Shown here piece by piece: positions 35,701-44,311 of a stretch of 64,000 nucleotides of DNA. Origin of the DNA: an uncultured Tenacibaculum sp. (GTDB taxonomy: Bacteria; Bacteroidota; Bacteroidia; Flavobacteriales; Flavobacteriaceae); assembly GCA_947498055.1 (NCBI GenBank), contig CANMJA010000014.1, positions 1 through 64,000 of the forward strand. Reading direction: 5' to 3'. A program made the position numbers and the translations under genes. The notes beneath the pieces are model-generated. The model had not been told where the DNA came from. It made no database searches and saw nothing but the letters and a program-made list of their open reading frames with translations. Numbering within the stretch: the first letter of the stretch is position 1; each line of letters begins with the position of its first letter.

Positions 35701-35818
35701 TGTCAGTTCGAATACTTTGAGGTAAGAAAAAGTGTATTGAGAACTATTTTAGAACTAAAATTAGGATTCTCGATACAATTTTTCTCTATTTTATTCCTAA
35801 AAATCATTCGATTTGACA
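35701..35818. repeat. Inverted pair of the dispersed intergenic repeat
   Basis: The 408-base gap at 35652-36059 has no gene. It holds two diverged copies of the element seen at 5581-5648 in opposite orientations: 35701-35744 (TGTCAGTTCGAATAC... ending TGTATTGAGAAC) and 35767-35818 (TTCTCGATACAATTTTTC... ending GATTTGACA). Transcribed RNA could fold into a long hairpin that ends the TonB-receptor transcript. The rest of the gap (35830-36059) is AT-rich with nothing else I can identify. Confidence 0.6.
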
Positions 35819-36059
35819 AAATTTCACTCCAAATGCACAACGGGTAATGATAGTTTATTCTTACCTACGTTATTTTTCTCAAATTTTTAGAATTCTTTTT
35901 AAAATTAGAATTTTAAATATTCATTACAACAAATTAGTTAAAAACTCAATTATTAGTAAAAACACAACTCATCCTACAAAAACTACAATTTGGTAAAGTA
36001 ATTTTTAATTCCCCTAATAACTTTCTAATATTTGAGTAATTATTAAAACTAACAAATTA

Positions 36060-36707
36060 ATGGAAAACAGTATTCTAATAGCTATTTATATACACGCCTT
36101 TTTTGGAGGATTAGGTTTAATTACAGGAATAGGTAGTGTTATTGTAAAAAAAGGAAGTAAGATTCATAAAAGACTAGGAAAATTATTTTCAATAGGAATG
36201 CTTACTAGTTCTATTATTTCTCTTCCCATAGCTTGGATGCCTAAACATATAAATCCTTTTCTTTTTTTAATTGGTTTATTTACCATATATCTTGTTATAA
36301 CTGGTAATAGAGCATTAACTTTTAAACCAAAATTAAAAGAAAAAGCTACCTTGTTAGACACCTCTATTTCTGGTAGTATGCTTGTTATATCAATAATCAT
36401 GATACTATTAGGAGTGTTTGGTTTTTTTCAAAAAATAGATAATAGTATTTTATACTTATTCTTTGGTGTTTTTGGACTCTTATTAACAATAAAAGACTTT
36501 TACTTTTTTAAAAAATATAAAAAGCAAAAAAACGCTTGGTTATTAAATCATATTAGTAAAATTACTGGTGCTTTAATTGCTTCTATAACAGCATTTATTG
36601 TGGCTGGCTTGGGTATTGGTAATTTAATAGCTTGGACTTTACCTTCTATTCTTGGTACTTTTTATATAGCTTATTGGAGTAAACAATACAAAAGAAAAAA
36701 TAATTAA
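36060..36707 (+). CDS. DUF2306-like integral membrane protein
   Basis: This 215-residue protein has about six or seven membrane segments and ends in a basic tail (KQYKRKNN). His12 in the first segment (YIHAFFGGLGLITG), the KIHKRLGK loop, and NHISK in the fifth segment are conserved-looking histidine sites, reminiscent of heme-linked DUF2306-type membrane proteins. There is no enzyme motif. It stands alone, with a repeat-filled gap upstream. Confidence 0.6.
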   Translation: MENSILIAIYIHAFFGGLGLITGIGSVIVKKGSKIHKRLGKLFSIGMLTSSIISLPIAWMPKHINPFLFLIGLFTIYLVITGNRALTFKPKLKEKATLLDTSISGSMLVISIIMILLGVFGFFQKIDNSILYLFFGVFGLLLTIKDFYFFKKYKKQKNAWLLNHISKITGALIASITAFIVAGLGIGNLIAWTLPSILGTFYIAYWSKQYKRKNN

Positions 36708-36813
36708 ATAGTTTATTTACGTATCTATAATGTTATAAAAAGTTTATTCTCTTATTATTTTTTCAGCTATATTGGTCTAATTTCTTTTTAATTATTTATA
36801 ACCAATCTTATTC

Positions 36814-39390
36814 ATGAAAAAAACCACATACTTTTTCATAACAATATTAATATTTTCTTTAGTGGGATGTAAAAACTCTACCATTAATGAAATAGAGTTA
36901 AATTCTAACTGGCAATTTAAAAAAGCAATAGATACTACTTGGAAAAAAGCCATCGTTCCTGGAACTGTTCATACAGATTTATTAGCTAATAAGGAAATTG
37001 AAAATCCTTTTTATAGATTAAATGAACACGATGTACAGTGGGTTGATAAACTAGATTGGGAATATAAAACTAATTTTAACATCTCTAAAGAAGAGTTATC
37101 TAGAGAATTTATAGAAATAGAATTTAAAGGTTTAGACACCTATTCTAAAGTATACTTAAACAATGTTTTAATACTCGAAACAGACAATATGTTTCGTACT
37201 TATATAGTAGACATTAAACCTCATTTAAAATTAAATACAAATGAAGTACGTGTTTTATTAGAATCTCCAATTAAAAAAGGGATACAAAAACACGATGCCA
37301 TTGATTATAATATTACAGTATCTAACAATGATTTATCTGAAATTGGTAAAGTAGAAGGCAATAAAAAAGTAAGTATTTTTTCTAGAAAAGCTGGATATCA
37401 TTTTGGATGGGATTGGGGACCTCGTTTAGTAACTTCTGGAATATGGAAACCTGTTATAGTAAGAAGTTGGAATAATTTTAAAATTAATGATGTTTTTATT
37501 CGCCAAAAAGACATTAAAAATAAAGCAAGTTTACATGCTGAAATTGAATTAAATATTTCTAAAAAATTACAACAATGTGAAATTGAAATTTTTGTTAATG
37601 ATGCATTAGTAAAGAAAGAAAAGAAAACACTAAACTCAGGAATTCAAAAAATCAATATTCCTTTTGAAATTGAAAACCCAGAATTATGGTGGCCAAATGG
37701 CATGGGAGATCAAAAACTATACAATATAGATGTAAAAGTTAGTGCTAATAGACATTCTGATAACGTAGCCCATAAAATTGGTTTGCGAACTATTGAGTTA
37801 ATTACAGAAAAAGATTCTATTGGTAGCTCTTTTTATTTTAAAGTAAATGGTAAACCTACTTTTATGAAAGGTGCCAATTATATACCACAAGATATATTTT
37901 TACCTCGTGTAAAAAAATCGAACTATTTACATATTTTAAATTCTGCTAAGGAAGCAAATATGAATATGATTCGTGTTTGGGGAGGCGGTGCTTATGAAAA
38001 TGATGAATTTTATAAACTTTGCGATGAAATGGGATTATTGGTTTGGCAAGATTTTATGTTTGCTTGTGCTATGTACCCTGGTGATCCTAATTTTTTAGAA
38101 AGTGTAAAACAAGAAGCTATAGACAATGTAAAGAGATTACGTAACCATACCTCTATTGCACTTTGGTGCGGTAATAATGAAGTACTATCTGCATGGGAAC
38201 GTTGGGGATGGAAAAAGGATGCAAAGGAGAAACAATCAGAAGAAGTAGCTGATACTATTTGGAAAGCATATACAGATATTTTTCATAAAGTTTTACCTAA
38301 TGTTGTAAATGAATACGATACAGATAGGAGATACTGGGCTTCTTCTCCTAGTAGTGAATTAGGAGTAGCAGAATCTCACACAGATGGAGATGCTCATTAT
38401 TGGGGTGTTTGGTGGGGAAAAGAGCCTTTCGAAAATTACAATGTAAAAATTCCTAGATTTATGTCTGAATTCGGATTTCAATCTTTTCCTGAACTAGCTA
38501 CTGTAAATAAATATGCTCTTCCTAAAGATCATGCTATTTTTTCTGAAGTAATGAAATCACATCAGCGTTCTAGTATTGGAAATGGTACTATTGAAGAATA
38601 CATGCTAAGACACTACAAAAAACCTAAAGATTTTTCTAGTTTTTTATATGTAAGTCATTTATTACAAGCTTACGGAATTACAACAGGAATAGAAGCACAT
38701 AGAAAAAATAGATATCGCTGTATGGGGTCTTTATATTGGCAAATTAATGATTGTTGGCCAGTAGCTTCTTGGTCTAGTATCGATTATTATGGCAAATGGA
38801 AAGCACTACATTATGGTGTAAAAAAGGCATTTAAAAAAACGATTATTAGTTTCGATAAAAAACCCAATGATATAGCCATTTTTGTTGCAACAGACTCATT
38901 AAAAAACATAAACGGAAATCTAGAAATTCGTTTACTTGATTTTAATGGAAAGGAATTAAAAAAATGGAAAAAAAACATTACGGTCGAAGCTAATAATTCT
39001 AAAATTTATTCTGAAATTTCAAAAAAAGATCTTCATGAATTTAAAGATCAATTTAATCGCGTTTTTTTACAAGCTACTTTTATGAATGGAAATAAAATAA
39101 TAGATAGCAAACAACATTTTTTACTTCCTTTTAAAGAACTAGACTTACCTAATCCAGAAATATCTTTTAAAACAAAACAAGATGAAGCTATTTATAGCGT
39201 AACTATTAAATCTAAAAAATTAGCTATTGGTGTTTTTGCTTCTGGTAATTTTGATGAAAATTTCTCTGATAATTATTTTAATATGCTTCCTAATTCTGAA
39301 AAAACAATTACCATTAAAAAAGGAAACATTAGTACCTTAAATAATTTTAACAAAGAGCTTAAAGTATTTAGTTTATCTGATAGCTATTAG
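36814..39390 (+). CDS. GH2 beta-mannosidase-type glycoside hydrolase lipoprotein
   Basis: This 858-residue protein has a lipoprotein signal (LVGC, Cys19). It has a jelly-roll sugar-binding domain (about 25-200; TVHTDLLANKEIENPFY), an Ig-like GH2 domain (about 215-330), and a TIM barrel with the acid/base Glu456 (CGNNEV) and the nucleophile Glu552 (FMSEFGFQSFP). A C-terminal beta domain follows. VWGGGAYENDEFY and the start SNWQFKK fit beta-mannosidases. It likely releases mannose from short beta-mannosides at the envelope. No SusCD pair or other glycoside hydrolase is adjacent. Confidence 0.9.
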   Translation: MKKTTYFFITILIFSLVGCKNSTINEIELNSNWQFKKAIDTTWKKAIVPGTVHTDLLANKEIENPFYRLNEHDVQWVDKLDWEYKTNFNISKEELSREFIEIEFKGLDTYSKVYLNNVLILETDNMFRTYIVDIKPHLKLNTNEVRVLLESPIKKGIQKHDAIDYNITVSNNDLSEIGKVEGNKKVSIFSRKAGYHFGWDWGPRLVTSGIWKPVIVRSWNNFKINDVFIRQKDIKNKASLHAEIELNISKKLQQCEIEIFVNDALVKKEKKTLNSGIQKINIPFEIENPELWWPNGMGDQKLYNIDVKVSANRHSDNVAHKIGLRTIELITEKDSIGSSFYFKVNGKPTFMKGANYIPQDIFLPRVKKSNYLHILNSAKEANMNMIRVWGGGAYENDEFYKLCDEMGLLVWQDFMFACAMYPGDPNFLESVKQEAIDNVKRLRNHTSIALWCGNNEVLSAWERWGWKKDAKEKQSEEVADTIWKAYTDIFHKVLPNVVNEYDTDRRYWASSPSSELGVAESHTDGDAHYWGVWWGKEPFENYNVKIPRFMSEFGFQSFPELATVNKYALPKDHAIFSEVMKSHQRSSIGNGTIEEYMLRHYKKPKDFSSFLYVSHLLQAYGITTGIEAHRKNRYRCMGSLYWQINDCWPVASWSSIDYYGKWKALHYGVKKAFKKTIISFDKKPNDIAIFVATDSLKNINGNLEIRLLDFNGKELKKWKKNITVEANNSKIYSEISKKDLHEFKDQFNRVFLQATFMNGNKIIDSKQHFLLPFKELDLPNPEISFKTKQDEAIYSVTIKSKKLAIGVFASGNFDENFSDNYFNMLPNSEKTITIKKGNISTLNNFNKELKVFSLSDSY

Positions 39391-39414
39391 TTAAAACAGA
39401 ATTAGTATTAAAAG

Positions 39415-39506
39415 GCAGTATCCAAAAAAAGGTTTTAAATTCTATTTACACAGTTTGTTGGATACTGCTCCCTTTAAATTTTATTTACATAAAATTTTGG
39501 ACAGCC
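39415..39506. mobile_element. Decayed ends of an insertion element (IS256-like)
   Basis: GCAGTATCCAA (39415-39425) and its exact inverse TTGGATACTGC (39458-39468) bracket a short stretch, and a third related end, TTTACATAAAATTTTGGACAGCC, follows at about 39484-39506. TTTACAC-N-TTGGA(C/T)A-type ends are typical of IS256-like elements as I recall. No transposase is present, so this is a scar or a nested, internally deleted remnant. Confidence 0.45.
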
Positions 39507-39531
39507 TAAAAATATTTTCAACCATATAAAA

Positions 39532-39563
39532 AACGTGGTAAACTCTAAAAAGTTTACCACGTT
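39532..39563. terminator. Bidirectional terminator
   Basis: AACGTGGTAAACT (39532-39544) pairs with AGTTTACCACGTT (39551-39563). T-rich flanks occur on both sides. It lies between the convergent GH2 gene and the sigma-factor locus. Confidence 0.85.
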
Positions 39564-39598
39564 CTATTTTTATTTTACAGAAAATTTCGAGCAGTATT

Positions 39599-40300
39599 TT
39601 ATTTTTTTTCAGTATTCAGTTTCATCAATTTTTCTTCACTTTTTTGTAAATTAGATTTCATTTTTACTAATTTATTTTCGTGTTTTTTAATACGCTCTTC
39701 CACTTTATCAACTTTTGCCATTTTTTCTTTGTACTCTTCTTCTGTAATTTTTCCAGCTTCTTTTTGTGCAGCTAAACGCTCTCTTGTTTTCTTTATTTTA
39801 TTAGTAGCATTCGCATTTCGTTTTTCATAAGAAACTATCTTATTTTTTTTATTTTCAATTCTTTCTTGAACTGCTTTTGCTTTTTCATTTTTAAAGGCCT
39901 TTCTTTTCTCCTTCAATTCTTTTCTTTTTTCCTTTGTTGTTTCTTTATAAGCATCTAATTTTTCTTTTAAACTAGGATTCGCCTCTAAGTAAGCTTTTTT
40001 TTCTTCCTTACTCATTCCTTTCATCTTTTCTTTATGCTCTCCTAAAATCTCTTTCCTACCATCTTTTAATTCTTTTTTAGCTTCTTTTATTTCTGCTTTC
40101 ATTTCCTTCCTTTGTTCTTTCATCTCCTCTCGCTTTGCTTTCCTTACCTCCTTCTCCTTCTTTTTTATTTCCTTTCGTTTCTCCTTCATTTCCTTTTTCA
40201 GCTCCTTACGTGCTTTTCGTTCTTCTTTATTTTTTTGCGCGTTTGTAATTCCTATAAAACCAATAAGCATTACTATTAATAAATATTTTGAAAATTTCAT
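39599..40300 (-). CDS. Secreted Lys/Glu-rich coiled-coil protein
   Basis: This 233-residue protein has a signal peptide (MKFSKYLLIVMLIGFIGITNAQ) followed by an almost unbroken charged helix of K/E-rich repeats (KKEMKEKRKEIKKKEKEVRK and similar). No enzyme motif is present. It is 10 bases after the small lipoprotein gene and is the last gene of the sigma/anti-sigma locus on the minus strand. A long periplasmic helical rod is plausible, perhaps a stress-induced envelope component controlled by the neighbouring ECF sigma factor. Confidence 0.7.
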   Translation of the reverse strand: MKFSKYLLIVMLIGFIGITNAQKNKEERKARKELKKEMKEKRKEIKKKEKEVRKAKREEMKEQRKEMKAEIKEAKKELKDGRKEILGEHKEKMKGMSKEEKKAYLEANPSLKEKLDAYKETTKEKRKELKEKRKAFKNEKAKAVQERIENKKNKIVSYEKRNANATNKIKKTRERLAAQKEAGKITEEEYKEKMAKVDKVEERIKKHENKLVKMKSNLQKSEEKLMKLNTEKK

Positions 40301-40310
40301 GGCTACTATT

Positions 40311-40517
40311 TTATAGGTTATCTAATTCATTTATTTCATTCTCTATTTCTTTAGCTTCTTTCTCTAAAGATTCAACATCTTCATTTACTTCTTTATTAAC
40401 AGTTTCTATTTGTTTTTCTAATTCTACTTGTTCCTTTTTTTTGTCTTCTGCTTTTTTATCTACACAAGAAAGCATTATTGCGGACATGGTTACTACTATT
40501 AAAATGATTTTTTTCAT
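40311..40517 (-). CDS. Small lipoprotein with charged helix
   Basis: This 68-residue protein has a lipoprotein signal (MSAIMLSC, Cys18) and a Glu/Lys-rich helix of about 50 residues that ends NELDNL. It sits 10 bases upstream of the coiled-coil gene, and its build (lipid anchor plus helix) recalls Lpp-like proteins, although no relationship can be shown. The pair is probably co-transcribed with the sigma factor genes, with a 97-base gap between them. Confidence 0.65.
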   Translation of the reverse strand: MKKIILIVVTMSAIMLSCVDKKAEDKKKEQVELEKQIETVNKEVNEDVESLEKEAKEIENEINELDNL

Positions 40518-40614
40518 GGGAATGATGATTTATTATTTATGACAACAAGATACTAATTTTTATCTAATTACATTTTAAAATACCCCAACTTAAATTATTC
40601 AAAAAAGGAGATAA

Positions 40615-41028
40615 TTAACTTTTTAAATTCGTTTCAAAACGTTTCTTTAAAAAATAAATTTGAGCAAAAATTAATACCGTAAAAAAGAAACAAGCGTATA
40701 TCATAATATTAGATACAGAAATATTCTCAAATAAATTTGGCATTCTTATTTTAGAAGAAATATCCCAGTTAATTTTTGAAAAACCAATAGTCCCTAAAGA
40801 TTTTCCTTTCGAAACATAAAAGATACCAACCATTAAAATCCCTGCTAATAAAATCCACGTTCGTTTAGATATCAAAGAATTTGGAGTATAAATTTCAGAT
40901 TTTTCATATTCCATAATCGAATGCATAACATTCTTGGTAAAATCTATCGATGGAGATTCTTTTTCTATTTCATTAATATACTTTTTTGCAAAAGCATTTA
41001 ATTCCTCTATATGTTTATTTTCTCCCAT
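40615..41028 (-). CDS. Probable anti-sigma-type membrane protein
   Basis: This 137-residue protein has a cytoplasmic N-terminal helical part (ENKHIEELNAFAKKYINEIE) and two membrane segments (about 59-75, WILLAGILMVGIFYV, and about 108-124, IMIYACFFFTVLIFAQIYF). It overlaps the ECF sigma gene by 14 bases, the usual layout for a cognate anti-sigma factor. It lacks the zinc-binding HxxxCxxC motif, so it would be an atypical anti-sigma factor, common in Bacteroidota sigma pairs. Confidence 0.65.
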   Translation of the reverse strand: MGENKHIEELNAFAKKYINEIEKESPSIDFTKNVMHSIMEYEKSEIYTPNSLISKRTWILLAGILMVGIFYVSKGKSLGTIGFSKINWDISSKIRMPNLFENISVSNIMIYACFFFTVLIFAQIYFLKKRFETNLKS

Positions 41029-41599
41029 AATGATTAATTAATTCAGGTTCAACATCTCTTTTTACAATAGTTAATAAGCGTTTTCTTGCTCTATGCAATT
41101 TAACTTTAACATTTGCTTCCGACAAATCTGTAACAGTAATAATTTCTTTTAAACTTAATTCTTCAAAATAAAACATCCAAAGAATAGACCGTTCTTCTTC
41201 TGGTAACTTTAATAAACAAGTATTCATTACTGCTGCTCTTTCTTTTCGCTCTAAATTTTCTAATATATTTTCGGCTTCACTTATTTTATTAATCGTTATT
41301 TCATCAATAGTATCATTACGATACTTTTCTTTATTCTTTTTAATAGCATCTAAACAATTTCTATAGGTAATCTTATATAACCAAGTAGAAAATTTAGATT
41401 CTCCTTTAAATTTATCTAGTTTTTTATATGCTTTAATAAAGGTATCCTGCGAAACTTCTTCCGCTTCCTCTCTATTTTTCATCATTTTTAAAGCTAAACT
41501 ATACACCATACCTTTATATTGTTCTACTAAAAAAGAAAAAGCATTGGTATCTCCTTTTAAAGTTCTATTTATATATGTTTGATCGTTAGTTGTAGTCAT
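41015..41599 (-). CDS. RNA polymerase ECF sigma factor
   Basis: This 194-residue sigma-70 family factor has region 2 (about 25-95: FSFLVEQYKGMVYSLALKMM, DTFIKAYKKLDKFKG, FSTWLYKITYRNCLDAIKK) and region 4 (about 130-185: LPEEERSILWMFYFEELSLKEIITVT, then VKLHRARKRL). Region 3 is absent, as expected for ECF factors. Its start lies just after a GTAACC-N17-GTC motif that mirrors one in front of the divergent gene at 41739, which suggests it directs its own synthesis. Confidence 0.93.
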   Translation of the reverse strand: MTTTNDQTYINRTLKGDTNAFSFLVEQYKGMVYSLALKMMKNREEAEEVSQDTFIKAYKKLDKFKGESKFSTWLYKITYRNCLDAIKKNKEKYRNDTIDEITINKISEAENILENLERKERAAVMNTCLLKLPEEERSILWMFYFEELSLKEIITVTDLSEANVKVKLHRARKRLLTIVKRDVEPELINHYGRK

Positions 41600-41609
41600 T
41601 TAAAGTTTG

Positions 41610-41634
41610 ACATCAAAATGAAAAAAAAGGTTAC
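41610..41634 (-). promoter_or_regulatory. Candidate ECF sigma promoter (minus strand)
   Basis: GTAACC (41634-41629) is followed after 17 bases by GTC. The same spacing occurs on the plus strand at 41669-41694. It leaves almost no leader before the sigma start codon, so the mRNA would be near-leaderless, or the motif functions only as half of a regulatory pair. Confidence 0.5.
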
Positions 41635-41668
41635 ACAAAACTTGAAAAATATTTTTTTTATAAAAATT

Positions 41669-41694
41669 GTAACCTTTTTCAAAAGATCTCGGTC
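41669..41694 (+). promoter_or_regulatory. Candidate ECF sigma promoter (plus strand)
   Basis: GTAACC (41669-41674) and GTC (41692-41694) with 17 bases between form the typical -35 GTAAC plus -10 GTC of stress ECF factors. The divergent DUF6249-like gene begins 45 bases later. Confidence 0.55.
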
Positions 41695-41738
41695 ATACCT
41701 TCATAACACAATAAAAATAAACATTAAAAAACAATCAT

Positions 41739-42086
41739 ATGGAAGCAGCAATAGTATTTATGTTTTTATTTGCAGTAATTTTCGGTATCTTTTATTTATT
41801 CTATTCAACTAGAAACAAAGAACGTTTAGCTTTAATAGAAAAAGGAGTAGATGCCAAAATATTTATGAAAGGAGAAAGAAAAAAATCTACCTTAACAGGA
41901 AGAATTATTGTTTTAAACCTTTCTTTATTATTAATGGGAATTGGTATAGGTGTATTTATAGCTTTATTATTAACAACCTATTTACAATTAGAAGAAGGAG
42001 CTGTATACCCAGCAATGATCTTTTTTATGGGAGGCTTAGGTTTATTTACAGGTTTTAACCTTACTAAAAAACTAGAAAACGAATAA
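41739..42086 (+). CDS. DUF6249-like small membrane protein
   Basis: This 115-residue protein has three membrane segments (about 4-22, 54-76 and 88-106) and a cytoplasmic loop RNKERLALIEKGVDAKIFMKGERKK, the hallmark of the DUF6249-type proteins often found beside ECF sigma genes. It is divergent from the sigma gene and is the first candidate target of it. A role in envelope stress is inferred from this position. Confidence 0.75.
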   Translation: MEAAIVFMFLFAVIFGIFYLFYSTRNKERLALIEKGVDAKIFMKGERKKSTLTGRIIVLNLSLLLMGIGIGVFIALLLTTYLQLEEGAVYPAMIFFMGGLGLFTGFNLTKKLENE

Positions 42087-42112
42087 TTTTAAACACATCT
42101 ATTAAATATGTT

Positions 42113-42146
42113 AAGAGAATGCATGTACTATGTATTCTCTTTTTTG
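42113..42146 (+). terminator. Terminator after the DUF6249-like gene
   Basis: AAGAGAAT (42113-42120) pairs with ATTCTCTT (42134-42141), followed by a T-run. It lies 27 bases after the stop. Confidence 0.7.
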
Positions 42147-42178
42147 TTTTGTAAATTAGAAGCCAAATACAATCTAAA

Positions 42179-43513
42179 ATGAAAAAAATTCTTAGTATTT
42201 TAATTACTATTTTATCTGTTATAGTCTCTAATTCTCAAACAGATACTAAAATATACGATATCGTTAGTACTATTTCTTCAGAAAGAATTAAAAATGATAT
42301 TACTAAACTAGCAAACTTTGGTACACGACACACTTTAAGCGATACTATTTCTAATACCCGTGGTATTGGTGCTGCTAGAAGATGGATTAAGAGTGAATTT
42401 GAAAAAATATCGAAAAACTGCGCTAATTGTTTGGATGTTTTTTACCAAAAGGACCTTGTAAAAAAAGGAGCAAATCAAAGAATTACAAAAGATGTTTGGG
42501 TGGTAAATGTAGTTGCTGTACAAAAAGGCTCTAAAAATCCGAATAACTACATTATAATGAGCGGAGATATTGATTCGCGAATTACAGATCCGAATAATTT
42601 TACAGACGATGCTCCTGGTGCTAATGATAATGCCACGGGAATGGCAGGTGCAATGGAAGCCGCCAGAGTTTTAAGTAAATATAAATTTGACAATAGTATT
42701 ATTTATGTAGGTTTATCTGGTGAAGAACAAGGTTTATTTGGTGGAAAAGGATTGGCAAAATATGCCAAAGAAAAAGGCTGGAATATTGTGGGTATTATGA
42801 ATAATGACATGATTGGAAATATTAAAGGAGTTGATGGTGTTATTGATAATCGTACTTTTAGAATTTTTTCGGAGCCTGTACCTCCTACAGAAACCGAAAA
42901 ACAAAGAAAAGCACGTCGTTTTTATGGTGGTGAAGTAGATGGAATTTCTCGTCAGTTAGCTCGTTATATTTATAAAACAACCAAAACATATATGCCAGAA
43001 ATGAATCCGAAAATGATTTATCGTTTAGATCGTTTTGGACGTGGTGGGCATCACCGACCTTTTAACGATGCTGGTTTTCCTGGTATTCGAATTATGGAAG
43101 CACATGAAAACTACACACAACAGCACCAAGATATTCGTACAGAAAATGGTATTGAATATGGCGATAAAATAAAATTTGTAAACTTTGAATACGCTAAAAA
43201 ATTAACTGCTGTAAACGCCATTAATTTAGCAAGTATTGCTTCTGCTCCTCCTTCTCCAAAAAATGTAGGTATTGGTGGTATTGTAGAAGCTTCTGCAAAG
43301 TTTTCTTGGAATAAAGTTGCGGGTGCAAAAGGATATAAAATTTATTGGAGAGATACTACTTCTCCTACTTGGGATCATTTTAAATATGTTGAAAACGTTA
43401 ATGAATTTACTTTAAAAGGTATTGTGGTAGATAATTTCTTTTTTGGAGTTAGTGCTGTAGGAGAAAACGGACATGAAAGCATTGTTAGCTTCCCTTCTAA
43501 AATTATTAGATAA
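42179..43513 (+). CDS. M28 family zinc aminopeptidase with fibronectin-type C-terminal domain
   Basis: This 444-residue secreted peptidase has a signal peptide (LSVIVSNSQ). The M28 zinc sites are visible: GDIDS...DDAPGANDNATGMAGAMEAAR, then GLSGEEQGLFGGKGLA, NNDMIGN, and GGHHRPFNDAGFPGIR. The C-terminal 90 residues (PPSPKNVGIGG...AKGYKIYWRD) form a fibronectin type III-like domain. It likely trims peptides in the periplasm. The GNAT gene follows after 40 bases but seems unrelated. Confidence 0.88.
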   Translation: MKKILSILITILSVIVSNSQTDTKIYDIVSTISSERIKNDITKLANFGTRHTLSDTISNTRGIGAARRWIKSEFEKISKNCANCLDVFYQKDLVKKGANQRITKDVWVVNVVAVQKGSKNPNNYIIMSGDIDSRITDPNNFTDDAPGANDNATGMAGAMEAARVLSKYKFDNSIIYVGLSGEEQGLFGGKGLAKYAKEKGWNIVGIMNNDMIGNIKGVDGVIDNRTFRIFSEPVPPTETEKQRKARRFYGGEVDGISRQLARYIYKTTKTYMPEMNPKMIYRLDRFGRGGHHRPFNDAGFPGIRIMEAHENYTQQHQDIRTENGIEYGDKIKFVNFEYAKKLTAVNAINLASIASAPPSPKNVGIGGIVEASAKFSWNKVAGAKGYKIYWRDTTSPTWDHFKYVENVNEFTLKGIVVDNFFFGVSAVGENGHESIVSFPSKIIR

Positions 43514-43553
43514 GTGTAAATAAAACAAAATCTACATATACGAACCTATTATT

Positions 43554-44102
43554 ATGACTGTACAACTTGTTAGTTCAAAAAGTGAGCTTTTACAAATATT
43601 AGAGATTCAAAAAGAGAATCATTACAGTAACTTACCATTAGAAAATCAACATTCTAATGGTTTTGTTACCGTAAAACATAATGCTGAGTTAATTACCAAA
43701 ATGAATTCTAAAGCAGCACAAATTATAGCTACTGAAAATAATATTGTAGTTGGCTATGCTTTAATAATGCTAAAGGAATTTAAAAATTTTATTCCTGCTT
43801 TAATTCCAATGTTTACACTTTTAGATACGGTTACTTATAAAGATAAAGTAATTAGCAGTTACAATTACTATATAATGGGACAAATATGCATTGCAGATTC
43901 TCACAAAGGAAAAGGAATTTTCAAAAAATTATATGCTAAACATAAAGAAATATACTCTACAGAATATGACCTTTGTGTAACCGAGGTATCTTCTAAAAAT
44001 ATTCCTTCCATGAAAGCACATTTAAAAGTCGGTTTTAAAATAATACACACTTACAAACATAATAACAGTGAATGGAATATTTTAATATGGAATTGGGCAT
44101 AA
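43554..44102 (+). CDS. GNAT family N-acetyltransferase
   Basis: This 182-residue protein has the GNAT layout: IIATENNIVVGYALIML, then the acetyl-CoA pyrophosphate loop IADSHKGKGIFKKLYAKHK (Q/R-x-x-G-x-G/A variant), and a C-terminal VSSKNIPSMKAHLKVGFKII strand typical of RimI-like enzymes. The substrate is unknown. Confidence 0.85.
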   Translation: MTVQLVSSKSELLQILEIQKENHYSNLPLENQHSNGFVTVKHNAELITKMNSKAAQIIATENNIVVGYALIMLKEFKNFIPALIPMFTLLDTVTYKDKVISSYNYYIMGQICIADSHKGKGIFKKLYAKHKEIYSTEYDLCVTEVSSKNIPSMKAHLKVGFKIIHTYKHNNSEWNILIWNWA

Positions 44103-44271
44103 AACTGTCATTAATTTTTCCCTTTAATTAAGCAACATATCTTACCTAAGTATAATCGTATTCTATGGTAAAGCCACATAACTTACAATTTTTAGAATAC
44201 AAAACACTAAAATCTATACCAATTCACAAATCTTTACAATATAATTAACACATCTTACATGCAATTAATAA

Positions 44272-44279
44272 TATTTTTG
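44272..44279 (+). promoter_or_regulatory. -7 promoter box (TATTTTTG)
   Basis: TATTTTTG fits TAnnTTTG and lies 32 bases before the large metalloprotease gene; transcription would start near 44286. Confidence 0.45.
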
Positions 44280-44311
44280 CAAAACATTAATCAATTTCAA
44301 ACAATTTTAAC

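Noticed and set aside
39415..39506. Intact insertion sequence
   Set aside because: There is no transposase frame and the ends are too close together.
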